Assembly: GCA_963703165.1 (NCBI GenBank)
Contig: OY969798.1
Location: 620,001-684,000 of the forward strand
Direction: 5' to 3'
Length of the DNA: 64,000 nt
Source of the DNA: JBQTKD01 sp963703165
GTDB taxonomy: Bacteria > Actinomycetota > Actinomycetes > Sporichthyales > Sporichthyaceae
Part shown: positions 18,409 to 29,486 of the stretch, one piece after another
Position numbering within the stretch: the stretch's first letter is position 1
Layout of the letters: the number at the start of each line of letters is the position of its first letter
Position numbers and translations under genes: made by a program
The notes under the pieces: model-generated
Told to the model about the DNA's origin: nothing
The model's input: the letters and a program-made list of their open reading frames with translations, nothing else
The model's database searches: none

Positions 18409-18443
18409 CCCCCGCCGCGACTCCCACTCGAGCGGGGGCCTTT
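18409..18443 (+). terminator. possible terminator between the two six-cysteine genes
   Basis: Arms cccccgc (18409-18415) and gcggggg (18432-18438) with a 16-base loop, followed by cctttc. The stem is short and the loop long, so this is only a weak terminator candidate. Confidence 0.4.
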
Positions 18444-18487
18444 CGGGGCCTCCGACCGGCGGGCCAGCGGCCAGGACGGAGTAAGCC

Positions 18488-20146
18488 ATGTCCCGGACCG
18501 CCACCTCCCCTGCCGGACGAAACGGTAAGGCGCTCATCCGCCACCGGCCGCTGACGCTCGCGCTGTCCACGACCCTCGCCGCGGCGGGCCTCGTGGCGAT
18601 CGCAGTGCCTGGGGCATCGGCTGTGGACACCGTCCCCATCACGTGCGCCACGGGTGGCGGTGGGGTGGCCACCTGCGAATACGCCGACCCGACCCAGGTG
18701 GGCGAATTCAAGGTGCCGCAGCGAGTCACCAAGCTGCGGGTGACACTGCGCGGTGGCGAGGGCGGCGACGGATCCAGCGAGGCCGGCGGAGGGCCCGAGG
18801 GGCAAGGGGGCGCCGGTGGCCTGACCATCCACACGGTGACCGTCAGTCCCGGCCAGATCCTGCACGCTCTGATCGGCGAGGGCGGCGTGGACCTCGGCCT
18901 CGGCGCTTGCCTCAGCGAGGGATTCGGCGGTGCCTCCGGCGGTTACGACGGGCCGAATATGAGCCCCGCGATCACTGGCGGCGATGGCGGCAGTCCGACC
19001 GGCACCTGGTGCGTCGGAGGTGGTGGGGGTGCCGGCACCTTCCTCATGCGCAAGGACCAGTTGCCAACGGAGTACCAGCCGCTGGCTGCGGCAGGAGGCG
19101 GCGGCGGAGGGAGCGGCGGAATGCGGAACGTCGCGACCGGCGGCTCAGACGGTGGCAAGGGCGGCGCCGGGGCGCAGGACGGTGCAGGTCCCAACCCAGG
19201 CGAGGTCGGCGGCGGCGACCAGGGCGGCGGCGACGGCGGAGGCGCGGGCGGCGGCGGCGGTGGCGGTGGCGGTTACCTGGGCGGTGGTGGCGGTGGTGCC
19301 GGCAGCGGCGGCGCAGGTGGATGCGGTGTTCCGGAGACGGTCTCGTGCGAAGGTTCCGCGTACATCTCCTCAACCACCGCACCTGCAACGTATCGGGCTG
19401 CCTCGCTCAACGGCAGCCTGATCATCGAGTACACCGTCCCGGCGCCGACGGGCGGCCCGGGCAACGGCCAACCCCCGCCGGATGTGCCGATCGATCCCGA
19501 TCCGCACGGCAGCGGTCACCCGTCGTCCAACGACCCGAACCGGAACACCAACCCGAAGTCCGACCCCAAGCCCTTGCCGGGCATGGACCCGAACACCGAC
19601 ACCGCCCTGTGCAAGCCCGAGAAGAAGATCTGCACGGTGAGCGTCTCCGGCCCCGACAGTCGGTTCCGCATCGACGCGGAGAACGGCAAGCAGACCGCAG
19701 TGCTGTTCGCCACCATGAACGGCAACTACCGGCCCGCGAGCCTCGAGGCCTCCGGCAAGCCCAACTGCCCGAACTACGCCGAGCAGAACTCCGACTGGGT
19801 GCAGTTCGGCTTCACCGAACCCGCACGCGGGCGAACCTGGCACAAGACCGCGTACATGACGCAACGTCAGAAGATGAAGCGCGCAGCGGCAACGGCCATG
19901 GCTCAGAAGCTGCAGATCTGCTTCGCGGCCCCGTACAAGTTCCCGACCCGGCCGGGCTACCGCCTCGGCACCCAAGGCTCCGACTGGGTAGGCGTCCTCA
20001 CCGAATGCGGTTCCGTCCGCAAGGCCAAGGGACGACCCGTCCCCTGCGTCCTGACCCGCGAGATCGTCAAGGTCAAGAAGGGCTGGACCGTCCGGATCAC
20101 CTTCAAAATCCCGGCCAACGGCAAGGACCCGAAGGCCCTCGGCTGA
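18488..20146 (+). CDS. secreted glycine-rich protein with C-terminal six-cysteine domain
   Basis: 552-residue exported protein; the ATG at 18488 follows GGAG. The signal peptide (LTLALSTTLAAAGLVAIAVP, cleavage after ASA) is followed by a glycine-rich beta domain of about 280 residues, with the opening FKVPQRVTKLRVTLRGGEGG and VSPGQILHALIGEGG pattern known from bacterial glycine-rich surface proteins, and long runs of Gly. A Pro/Asp/Asn linker (about residues 315-375) leads to a C-terminal domain with six cysteines matching the preceding gene: CPNYAEQNSDWVQFGF, RGRTWHKTAYM, CFAAPYKFPTRPGYRL, PCVLTRE. The function is unknown; an extracellular adhesive or matrix role is a guess from composition. 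Confidence 0.8.
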   Translation: MSRTATSPAGRNGKALIRHRPLTLALSTTLAAAGLVAIAVPGASAVDTVPITCATGGGGVATCEYADPTQVGEFKVPQRVTKLRVTLRGGEGGDGSSEAGGGPEGQGGAGGLTIHTVTVSPGQILHALIGEGGVDLGLGACLSEGFGGASGGYDGPNMSPAITGGDGGSPTGTWCVGGGGGAGTFLMRKDQLPTEYQPLAAAGGGGGGSGGMRNVATGGSDGGKGGAGAQDGAGPNPGEVGGGDQGGGDGGGAGGGGGGGGGYLGGGGGGAGSGGAGGCGVPETVSCEGSAYISSTTAPATYRAASLNGSLIIEYTVPAPTGGPGNGQPPPDVPIDPDPHGSGHPSSNDPNRNTNPKSDPKPLPGMDPNTDTALCKPEKKICTVSVSGPDSRFRIDAENGKQTAVLFATMNGNYRPASLEASGKPNCPNYAEQNSDWVQFGFTEPARGRTWHKTAYMTQRQKMKRAAATAMAQKLQICFAAPYKFPTRPGYRLGTQGSDWVGVLTECGSVRKAKGRPVPCVLTREIVKVKKGWTVRITFKIPANGKDPKALG

Positions 20147-20171
20147 CGACAGCTCGGCGTGCGCGAGAACT

Positions 20172-20233
20172 CCCGATAGCGCAGTTGAACACCGGTTCGG
20201 TGATCGTTTTCGGTGTTCAACTGCGCTATCGGG
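20172..20233. terminator. 23-bp perfect inverted repeat between convergent genes
   Basis: Arms 20172-20194 and 20211-20233 are perfectly complementary over 23 bases with a 16-base loop. The element lies between the stop of the glycine-rich protein gene (20146) and the stop of copA (20249). Position suggests a bidirectional terminator, but the stem is longer and less GC-biased (it contains gttgaacacc) than the other terminators here. Confidence 0.7.
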
Positions 20234-20248
20234 GTGGAAGCGCCCCGC

Positions 20249-22525
<2,277 letters not shown>

Positions 22526-23329
22526 TTACCTTCCGCCTCCAGCACGGGTCTCAGTCAGCTTATGCCCCCGGGGGGTATTCGTGTCGGGAGTCGGCGTGGA
22601 TCGGCGCGCAGGCACCACAGCAAGTACGGCCAGCGCGATCAAACAGATTGCCCACAGGCTCTCCTCGGTGAGCTTGCCGGTCGTGAACGCCGTAGCGAAG
22701 AACCCTCGGGCGCCCGAGTCCATTCCGAGGAACATGTAGGCCATCGCCAGGCTCATCGCCGCTTCCGCCGCGGCGAAGTCCCACCGGCCCTTGCAACACA
22801 GCTGCCGCGCCGGGACCTGACCGGGGCCGAAGTCGTAGGGCAACACGGAGGCCCGTCGTCCCGGCGCAGGCTCGGCGAACCAGCCGTGCATCCACGCCGC
22901 GACCAGCAGCAGGTAGAACGCGACGAGCACCCGGCTCAGTTCGGGGATCTCGGCCGTGCCGTGGTGCACCGCGAACATATAGGCCATCGCCGCGCACTCG
23001 ACGGTCGCGAGGACCCAGAGCAGATTGACGCGCCGGACGCGCTGCAGCTCCAACCCGACCCAGCCGCCGACCAGCACGGTCAGTCCGCTGTAGAAGGCGA
23101 TCGGGACATCCGGGTCCAGGGGCATCGTGGTCCACGGCGCGAACATGTAGACCATGCCGATGCCGATCAGCAGGTGCACGAGGTGGAAGCGTCGGCTGCC
23201 GCCACGCATCCAGAGCATGTGGACCACCTGCAGGGCGCAGACCGCGGCGAGCAGCGGCACCCAGAACAGCGAGCCCCAGAGCGGCAGCAGGTTCAGCCCA
23301 TCGCTGTGGTGATGCTCATGCATGGGCAC
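22526..23329 (-). CDS. DUF5134-like multi-pass membrane protein
   Basis: 267-residue integral membrane protein with about six hydrophobic segments, beginning with a His cluster (MPMHEHHHSDG) and having conserved-looking HMLWMRGGSRRFHLVHLLIG and WECAAMAYMFAVHHG-like segments typical of the DUF5134 group found beside copper genes in actinobacteria. The paired cysteines LCCKGRW and the multiple Met/His residues in membrane segments would suit metal handling, but that is inference. The start is a GTG at 23329 or ATG at 23323; both overlap the end of the upstream PepSY gene. The stop abuts copA, and its 3' part carries a palindrome that may be the copA operator. Confidence 0.75.
   Translation of the reverse strand: MPMHEHHHSDGLNLLPLWGSLFWVPLLAAVCALQVVHMLWMRGGSRRFHLVHLLIGIGMVYMFAPWTTMPLDPDVPIAFYSGLTVLVGGWVGLELQRVRRVNLLWVLATVECAAMAYMFAVHHGTAEIPELSRVLVAFYLLLVAAWMHGWFAEPAPGRRASVLPYDFGPGQVPARQLCCKGRWDFAAAEAAMSLAMAYMFLGMDSGARGFFATAFTTGKLTEESLWAICLIALAVLAVVPARRSTPTPDTNTPRGHKLTETRAGGGR
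22562..22578 (-). promoter_or_regulatory. candidate CsoR-type copper operator
   Basis: Read on the minus strand, ATACCCCC-C-GGGGGCAT is a near-perfect 17-base palindrome (one mismatch) that resembles the ATACCC...GGGTAT operators of the copper sensor CsoR. It lies inside the end of the DUF5134-like gene, 37 bases upstream of the copA start. No csoR gene is in the window. Confidence 0.45.
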
Positions 23330-24788
23330 GCGCCTTGGTCCGACGCACGGCCCGGACCAGGCGCTCGAGCACCAGGTAGACCAGGAAGGAGATGCCGAGC
23401 GTCGGCATGAGGTAGATCAGCCCGGCGAAGATCAGCAGCAGCGGCACCGGCACGGTGCGCCACAACGGCCCGGCCTTCGGTGGGAAGCCGAATCCACCGG
23501 GGGGTCGGCTCAGCCACCACATCCGGTAGCCGGCGGCCACGATGACGATCACGCCCAACGCCAGCACCGTCAAATAGACCTGGGTCCCGAACCCGAACAG
23601 CTCGCCCTGATGGAACGCGACTCCCATCGTCGTCCATTGCTGCAGCCGCGGTCGGTCCGACCAGTCGACCCGATCCAGCACGGTTCCGTCGCGGCCGTCG
23701 ACCGTCAGGTTCACGGGCTTGTTGGGGAACTTCTGGTCGGCCTTGTCGGCCTTCCAGGCCTTGTCCACGGTCTTCGGGGGCGTGTACTTGATCAGGCCGG
23801 TGACACCCGCGGTGGCGGTGCCCTGAGCGACGGTGTCGATCTGGCCGGCGATGTCCGAGACCGGGAACGCGGCCGCGGTCGGCGCAGCCACTGCAGGCGC
23901 TCCGCCGTGCTCCTCATGACCCTCACCACCGGGGACAGGAACGGGGGCCGGTGGCGGCGCGAAGCCCGGGAGCGTGGCCGAGGCCGCCGGCACCGGTGCG
24001 CTGACCGCGGCCTTGAAGTCGGTGATCCGGGAGCCGGCGAAGCTGGTCCAGGTCAGTCCGGTGATGACCAGCCCCAGCAGCGGGATGATCAGCCACAGGC
24101 CGAGCGTCGTGTGAAACGCCTGGGCGCGGCTCCAGCCCGGTGTGCGGAGCTTGGGGATCAGGGCCGCCCCGAGCTTCTTCCGCATCACGGGCCAGCGCAG
24201 GTACAGGCCGGTCACCAGCGAGATCAGCAGCCAGCTCGCCGCCAGTTCGGTCAGCGGCGCGACGTTGTCCCCCAGCCTCCAGCTCGAGTGCAGATTGCGC
24301 AGCCACTCGTTGGGGCGTTGGGCCTCGTTGATCTGCCCGAGCACCGTCGCGCTGCCGGGATCGACGTAGACGCTGAGGGCGCCGGCGGCGTGGCCGAACC
24401 CGACGGCCGGCGCGGCACCGGGGGGCGTCATCGCCACCGCGGTGGTGTCCCGGCCCCCGAAGACCCCCGGGGCCGCCGGGGTGATCGCGGTGACCGTCCA
24501 GCCCGGGCGTGACTGCTGCGCGGCGCGGACCTGGTCACCCAGCGAGGCGGGCTGCGCGTCGGAGACGGCGGTCAACTCGTCGCCGTAGATGGTCTTCTCG
24601 ATCTGCGGGTTCCAGGCGAACAGGATCCCGCTCAGCGCCAGGGACAGGATGATCGGCGCCGCGAGGAAGCCGGTCAGGAAGTGCAGACGACGCAGCACCG
24701 GCTCCAACGCTGCCCGACGCGTGGGCTTGGGGGGTTCCGGGGCAGTCTCCGGCACAGCGCTCTGCGGAGGCGCGGTGTCGATGGCCAT
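23316..24788 (-). CDS. PepSY-associated transmembrane protein
   Basis: 490-residue membrane protein of the PepSY_TM type, linked in the literature to iron or copper uptake and membrane redox. It has four hydrophobic segments: RLHFLTGFLAAPIILSLALS near residue 36, AASWLLISLVTGLYLRWPV, GLWLIIPLLGLVITGLTWTS, and a pair near the C terminus (VYLTVLALGVIVIVAAGYRM and VPVPLLLIFAGLIYLMPTL). Extracytoplasmic PepSY regions lie between them, one interrupted by a Pro/Gly/His-rich insert (PVPGGEGHEEHGGAPAV). The start chosen is the ATG at 24788, three bases after the cyclase stop region, implying translational coupling; its own Shine-Dalgarno is poor. It overlaps the DUF5134-like gene at its 3' end. Confidence 0.85.
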   Translation of the reverse strand: MAIDTAPPQSAVPETAPEPPKPTRRAALEPVLRRLHFLTGFLAAPIILSLALSGILFAWNPQIEKTIYGDELTAVSDAQPASLGDQVRAAQQSRPGWTVTAITPAAPGVFGGRDTTAVAMTPPGAAPAVGFGHAAGALSVYVDPGSATVLGQINEAQRPNEWLRNLHSSWRLGDNVAPLTELAASWLLISLVTGLYLRWPVMRKKLGAALIPKLRTPGWSRAQAFHTTLGLWLIIPLLGLVITGLTWTSFAGSRITDFKAAVSAPVPAASATLPGFAPPPAPVPVPGGEGHEEHGGAPAVAAPTAAAFPVSDIAGQIDTVAQGTATAGVTGLIKYTPPKTVDKAWKADKADQKFPNKPVNLTVDGRDGTVLDRVDWSDRPRLQQWTTMGVAFHQGELFGFGTQVYLTVLALGVIVIVAAGYRMWWLSRPPGGFGFPPKAGPLWRTVPVPLLLIFAGLIYLMPTLGISFLVYLVLERLVRAVRRTKARAHA

Positions 24789-24790
24789 GC

Positions 24791-27700
24791 TCAGAAAGTC
24801 GCCGGCACCGACCCTGAAGTTCCATACCCCCCGGCCGACCCCGAAGCGCGGGTCGAGGGCACACTCAGGCGCACGATCCCCAGGCGTCCGAACAGGTCTG
24901 CGCGCTCGGCGAGTCTGCGTGAGACCTGTGTGTCCTCTGGAGGTCCGAGGCTGCACAGCAGGTCGAGAGCGACGGCGGCGTCGTAGTCGCAGTGCTCGCG
25001 ACGGGCCACCTCCAACGCCTCGGTCAGCTCGGCGATCAGGACGGTCTCGCCCTCGTCGCGGCGGGCCAGCGCGGCGGTCCGCAGCAGCAGCGGCAACTCG
25101 CGGGCACCCGCATTCGGGGTCAGCGCCGCGACGACCTCGAGCGCGCGTGCCCTGTCCCCCGCGTACGCCGCAGCCTCGGCCAGATAACTGCGGGCGAGCA
25201 CCGCGTCCTCCATGCCGTGCGCGGCCAATTCGTCGACGGCCGTCTCGAGCAACGCGATGCCCTCGGCCCAGCGCCCCTCGCGCGCGGCAGTCCGGCCCAG
25301 CAGCATGCGGGCGAAGCCCACTCCGCCGACGTTCCCCGCGGCCCGCCAGATCCGCAGCGCGTTGCCGAGTTCGGACCGTGCCCGTTCCCAGTGGCCCTGG
25401 TCGGAGAGGACCTCACCGAGGTTGGCGCGGGTGGTGGCCGCGACCTCCTCGTCCCCGATGCGTTCGGCGAGCGCTCCGCATTCCCCGTACAGCCGGACGG
25501 CCTCGTCCCATTGCCCGGCCCAGTAGGCGAACATGCCCATGTTGTTGAGGACGTGCGAGGCGTCCTCCAACTCGCCGAGGCTCTCGTAGATCGCCAATGC
25601 GCGGGCCGAGTGCACGGCCTCGTCGGCTCGGCCGAGGGTGACCAGCGCCCAGTCCAGCAGGAAGTTCGCGTGCGCGGTCGCCCGTCGCGCAATCTCACCC
25701 GAGTCACTCGCCGCGGCGGCCAGTGCCCGCTCGCAGAGTTGGACTGCCAGCGTGCGGCGCCCCTGATCCATCCGGTTCGCGGCCTCGGCGGCCAGCAGAC
25801 GAGCTCGCCATCCCCGTGCGTGCGGGTCGTCCGCCGTACCCAGGACGGCGAGTCCGCGCCGGGCCCAGCGCACCCCCGCCGCCGGCCGGCCGGCTCGTTG
25901 CGCCAACCGCGCCTGGCGGTAGAGCAACTCCGCCTGCCGAGCCGGGTTGTCCCCGACCGCGCGTCGGGCCTCCCGGTAGGCGCGATCGGCCGCCGTCCCC
26001 TCCGCGGCCAGGCGCAGCGCATCGCCGAGTCCTTCCCAGACCTCCGCGAGTTCGGCGGCGGGGATCCGGAGTTCCCGGGCCGATTCCAGCGCGTCGCGGT
26101 ACAGCGCGGCCGCGTCGGCCGGCGCGGCGCGCGTCGCGGCTCGCCGCGCTGCGAGCCGGTTCAACTCCCAGGCACGGTCGTGGTGCTCGGCGTAGCGGTG
26201 GTGGCGGGCCAGCACTGCCGGGTCCGCAGGGCCGGCGGCACCGGCTTCCAATGCGTCCGCGACCACGGCGTGCAGGGCGCGCCGTTCCGCGTACGGCAGC
26301 GCCGCGTAGGCCGCTTCCTGCACCGCCGCGCGCCGGAACCGCCGATGCCCTTCCGGAGTGGTCGCCACCACGGCGTCGAGTCGGCGCCAGGACGCGGCGT
26401 CGACCGGAGCGCCGAGGACGGCATCGGCCAACTGCGGGGGGAAGGTGGATCCGAGCAGGCTGACCCGGCGGACCAGGGTCCGGTCGCCCGGCGGGAGCGC
26501 GTCGAGTTGGGCCATCGCGGCGGCCTGCGCCGAGTCGGGCAAATCACCGCCGCGGGCCGCGAGCAGATCCAGCAGGAACTGCGGATTCCCACCCGAACGC
26601 GTGACCGCGACTTCCAGGACGTGCGGGGGCAGCGGGTCGTCGTCCGTGACGGCAACGGCCAGCGCCCGAGTGTCGGCGACATCCAGTGGCGCGAGCGCGA
26701 GCGCCTGTGCACCGGCCACGGCGTCGAAACGACTCGGTCCCCCGCGGCGCAGAGCGATCACGGCCCAGCGCGACGACGCCAGGCGCGGCACCAGTCCGGC
26801 CAGCAGGCCGGCGGAGGCCTCGTCGATCAGGTGCGCGGAATCGATCCCGAGCACCGTGGGCAGCTCGAGGTCCGGCTCGAGGAACCGGCCGAGCACCTCC
26901 ACCAGCCGCGCGACGCGGAAGTGCGGGAGCAGCGCCGCCGTCGCCGCCGTCGGGGGAAGTTCCACCCCACAGGCGTCACCGATCAGCGGCAGCCATTCCG
27001 CCAGCTCAGGTCGGCCGGCGCAGCGTTCGGTCAGCGCCGCGGCGACCGCATCGGCGGGGTCGTCCCAGGCCAGATCCAGCAGTTGGCGCAGCAACCCGTG
27101 CCACAACGCGTACGGCACACCCGAGAGGTGGGCCTCGCAGTTGCCGCGGAGCACCCGCAGCCCTGCGGGCCCGGCGAGCAGGGCCTCGGCGAGCAGCCGC
27201 GACTTGCCCACCCCCGCATCCCCGACGACGTCCAGGCAGCACCCGAGGCCTGCTCCCGCCGAGACGATCGCCTCGGTTGTCGTCGCCAGATCGCCGGTGC
27301 GCCCGACGAAGGCCACGCCGTCCCCCGCGAGAGGTTCGGTCGCTCGGGATCGTCGGTGCAGCGGTGACCCCACCGACCACGCCTGCACGAGCTTGGTCTT
27401 GCCCTTGGCGGCGAAGGGTTCCAGCTTCTCGACGTCGAACCCGGTGCCGGACCGCTCCAGTACCCCGGCGGTGGCCCACAGTTCACCGACCCGGCTCTTG
27501 CCCATCACCCGGGCCGCAAGGTTGGTCGTGTCGCCCATCACGGTGTAGGCCCGCCGGTAGGTCGGGCCGATCTCACCGGTGAAGACCGGACCCCGGTTCA
27601 CCCCGATGCGAACCGGCAACCGCCTTCGCCCGTCAAGGATCTGACGGAGCGCCAGAAGTAACCTCTCCTCGTCGTCACCGACCACGCGCGGGGCACCGGC

Positions 27701-28633
27701 GGTGAACAGGAGCTTGCCGCCGTCGGCGTCGATGTCGGAGTCCAGGAAGCAGATCCCCCACTCGTCGGCGGCCCGCTGGGCGTCGGCCACCACTTCCTGG
27801 ACCGCCGCCGCGGCGGCCGCCAGGCCCTCGCTCGCGATGATGGCGTTGGTGCCCTTGAAATGGAGGAAGGCCACCGCCGCCCGGCGATGCTCGGCCGTCG
27901 CCGGACCCTCCGTCACATGGGCCCGGACCGCCGTGGACAGGCAGCGGGCCACCAGGTCGTTCGGCGGGTGGGCGATCTCCTCCATCAGCGCGATGTCCCG
28001 GTCCAGCGGGTCGGCCCGCAGCAGGACGGCCCCGGTGGTGCCGTCGCCGACCGGCGCCCCGCGACTGCTCGCCGGGAGCCGCGCTGCGGTCGCGGCGCTG
28101 ATCACGATCTGCCCGTTCTCGGCGAGGGCCTCGGTGTCGACAGTCCCGCCGGCGCCGGGTCCGAGCACCAGGTGTTCCAGGTGCGAGTCGCCGACGAGGA
28201 AGAAGTGGAAATCGTCGGAGTGCACCCCGACGGTCATCCGCAGCACCCCGCGCACACCGGCCACGTCGATCCGACCGACCGTGCGCAGTCGTTCGCGCAT
28301 GCGGAACGCCGAACGCGCCGCCCGCTCGGGGTGCCGGTCACCCTCGAAGAAGATCAGCAGCGCGTCACCGCCGAACTTCACCAGGCTGCCGCCGTTGTCG
28401 TACGCGACGCGCAGCAGGGCGTCGAACACCCCGTTGATGGTGCCGACGAGCAGTTCCGCGCCCTCCGGCCCGCGCCGCTGCAGTCGCTCGGAGAGCTTGG
28501 TGAAGCCGGACAGATCGGCGAACAGCATCGAGCCGGCGACCGAGCGCACCGGCTCGAACGGCTCGGTGGCCAGATGGCGCAGGACGCCTCGCGGCACATA
28601 CGCGTCGTAAGGCCGACTCTCGGACACGCTCAC
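24791..28633 (-). CDS. tandem class III nucleotide cyclase with AAA-type NTPase and TPR region
   Basis: 1280-residue cytosolic protein. Half-domain C1 (about residues 33-200) has the two metal-binding aspartates Asp40 (LFADLSGFT) and Asp90 (LVKFGGDALL) but HLEHL where the Asn-x3-Arg pair should be. Half-domain C2 (about 248-420) has His258 instead of the first Asp but keeps Asn371 and Arg375 (GDTTNLAAR). This division of residues is that of C1/C2 heterodimeric cyclases such as mammalian soluble adenylyl cyclase. Next comes an NTPase with Walker A GDAGVGKS at 471-478 and a Walker B-like VLGIDSAHLIDEAS, then a long Ala/Arg-rich helical TPR-like region to the C terminus. The GTG at 28633 is the start. 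ATP or GTP as substrate is not certain; adenylate is favoured. It is directly upstream of the PepSY gene and 109 bases from a divergent phosphoesterase. Confidence 0.88.
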   Translation of the reverse strand: MSVSESRPYDAYVPRGVLRHLATEPFEPVRSVAGSMLFADLSGFTKLSERLQRRGPEGAELLVGTINGVFDALLRVAYDNGGSLVKFGGDALLIFFEGDRHPERAARSAFRMRERLRTVGRIDVAGVRGVLRMTVGVHSDDFHFFLVGDSHLEHLVLGPGAGGTVDTEALAENGQIVISAATAARLPASSRGAPVGDGTTGAVLLRADPLDRDIALMEEIAHPPNDLVARCLSTAVRAHVTEGPATAEHRRAAVAFLHFKGTNAIIASEGLAAAAAAVQEVVADAQRAADEWGICFLDSDIDADGGKLLFTAGAPRVVGDDEERLLLALRQILDGRRRLPVRIGVNRGPVFTGEIGPTYRRAYTVMGDTTNLAARVMGKSRVGELWATAGVLERSGTGFDVEKLEPFAAKGKTKLVQAWSVGSPLHRRSRATEPLAGDGVAFVGRTGDLATTTEAIVSAGAGLGCCLDVVGDAGVGKSRLLAEALLAGPAGLRVLRGNCEAHLSGVPYALWHGLLRQLLDLAWDDPADAVAAALTERCAGRPELAEWLPLIGDACGVELPPTAATAALLPHFRVARLVEVLGRFLEPDLELPTVLGIDSAHLIDEASAGLLAGLVPRLASSRWAVIALRRGGPSRFDAVAGAQALALAPLDVADTRALAVAVTDDDPLPPHVLEVAVTRSGGNPQFLLDLLAARGGDLPDSAQAAAMAQLDALPPGDRTLVRRVSLLGSTFPPQLADAVLGAPVDAASWRRLDAVVATTPEGHRRFRRAAVQEAAYAALPYAERRALHAVVADALEAGAAGPADPAVLARHHRYAEHHDRAWELNRLAARRAATRAAPADAAALYRDALESARELRIPAAELAEVWEGLGDALRLAAEGTAADRAYREARRAVGDNPARQAELLYRQARLAQRAGRPAAGVRWARRGLAVLGTADDPHARGWRARLLAAEAANRMDQGRRTLAVQLCERALAAAASDSGEIARRATAHANFLLDWALVTLGRADEAVHSARALAIYESLGELEDASHVLNNMGMFAYWAGQWDEAVRLYGECGALAERIGDEEVAATTRANLGEVLSDQGHWERARSELGNALRIWRAAGNVGGVGFARMLLGRTAAREGRWAEGIALLETAVDELAAHGMEDAVLARSYLAEAAAYAGDRARALEVVAALTPNAGARELPLLLRTAALARRDEGETVLIAELTEALEVARREHCDYDAAVALDLLCSLGPPEDTQVSRRLAERADLFGRLGIVRLSVPSTRASGSAGGYGTSGSVPATF

Positions 28634-28742
28634 AGCGTAATTGCGCGCTCCGCGCGGACGCTCGCTTGCGCTCGCCGGTTCGGTGTGCGGATACGGTCGG
28701 CGCGATGCTTCGACTACGGTCCTCCTGCCGAGGGACTCCCCC

Positions 28743-29486
28743 GTGAACCTGCTGTTGGTGTCCGACCTGCACTACACACTGCGCCAGTTCGACTGGCTGC
28801 TCACGCGTGCGCCCGAGTACGACGCCGTGGTCCTGGCCGGAGATCTGCTCAGCGTCACCGCACCGGTATCGGTGGAGGCACAGATCGTCGCGATGCGAGC
28901 CACGTTGCGTCGTCTCGCCCGCTCCACCACGGTGATCACCTGCTCGGGCAATCACGACCTGAACGCGCTCAACAGCGCCGGGGAGAAGACCGCCGACTGG
29001 TACGACGGCCTGGCCGACGACGGGATCGTGACCGACGGTCATTCGGTGCGGGTGGGCGACGCGCTGATCACCGTGCTGCCGTGGTGGGACGGTCCGGTGG
29101 CCCGCGCGGCCTCCGAGGAGTTTCTTGCCGGCGAGGATCGGGCCGGGGCCAGGCATTGGGTATGGGTCTACCACTCTCCGCCTGAATCGTTGCTGAGCTG
29201 GACCGGCGCCCGACACTTCGGCGACTCGACGGTCACCGGTTGGATCGAACGGTGGCGTCCGGATGCCGTGCTGTGCGGGCACATCCATCAGGCACCGTTC
29301 GCGCCCGACGGATCCTGGGTGGATCAGGTCGGCGACACCTGGGTGTTCAACCCGGGCAAGCAGACCGGACCGGTGCCCACGTTCGTCGAACTCGACCTGG
29401 ACGCCGGCCTGTCACGCTGGACCTCGATGATGGGCTCCGAGGACCGCGAACTGCGCCCGGGACTGTCGGCGGTCCCGGCTCAGTAG
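28743..29486 (+). CDS. calcineurin-like metallophosphoesterase
   Basis: 247-residue enzyme with the full dimetal motif set: SDLHYTL near the N terminus, AGDLLS, SGNHDLN, VYHSPPE and CGHIHQAP. This is the arrangement of class III cyclic-nucleotide phosphodiesterases (CpdA, Rv0805) as well as other small phosphoesterases. Start GTG at 28743. It is divergent from the cyclase (109 bases) and its 3' end overlaps the cyclic-nucleotide-binding gene by seven bases, so a role in breaking down the cyclase product is attractive but unproven. Confidence 0.85.
   Translation: MNLLLVSDLHYTLRQFDWLLTRAPEYDAVVLAGDLLSVTAPVSVEAQIVAMRATLRRLARSTTVITCSGNHDLNALNSAGEKTADWYDGLADDGIVTDGHSVRVGDALITVLPWWDGPVARAASEEFLAGEDRAGARHWVWVYHSPPESLLSWTGARHFGDSTVTGWIERWRPDAVLCGHIHQAPFAPDGSWVDQVGDTWVFNPGKQTGPVPTFVELDLDAGLSRWTSMMGSEDRELRPGLSAVPAQ

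Noticed and set aside
19080..19330. GGC-rich repeats as a possible tandem repeat element
   Set aside because: They are codons of the glycine-rich domain of a secreted protein in one continuous frame.
24992..27367. A 791-codon open frame antisense to the cyclase
   Set aside because: No domain or Shine-Dalgarno is visible; the cyclase frame explains the region.
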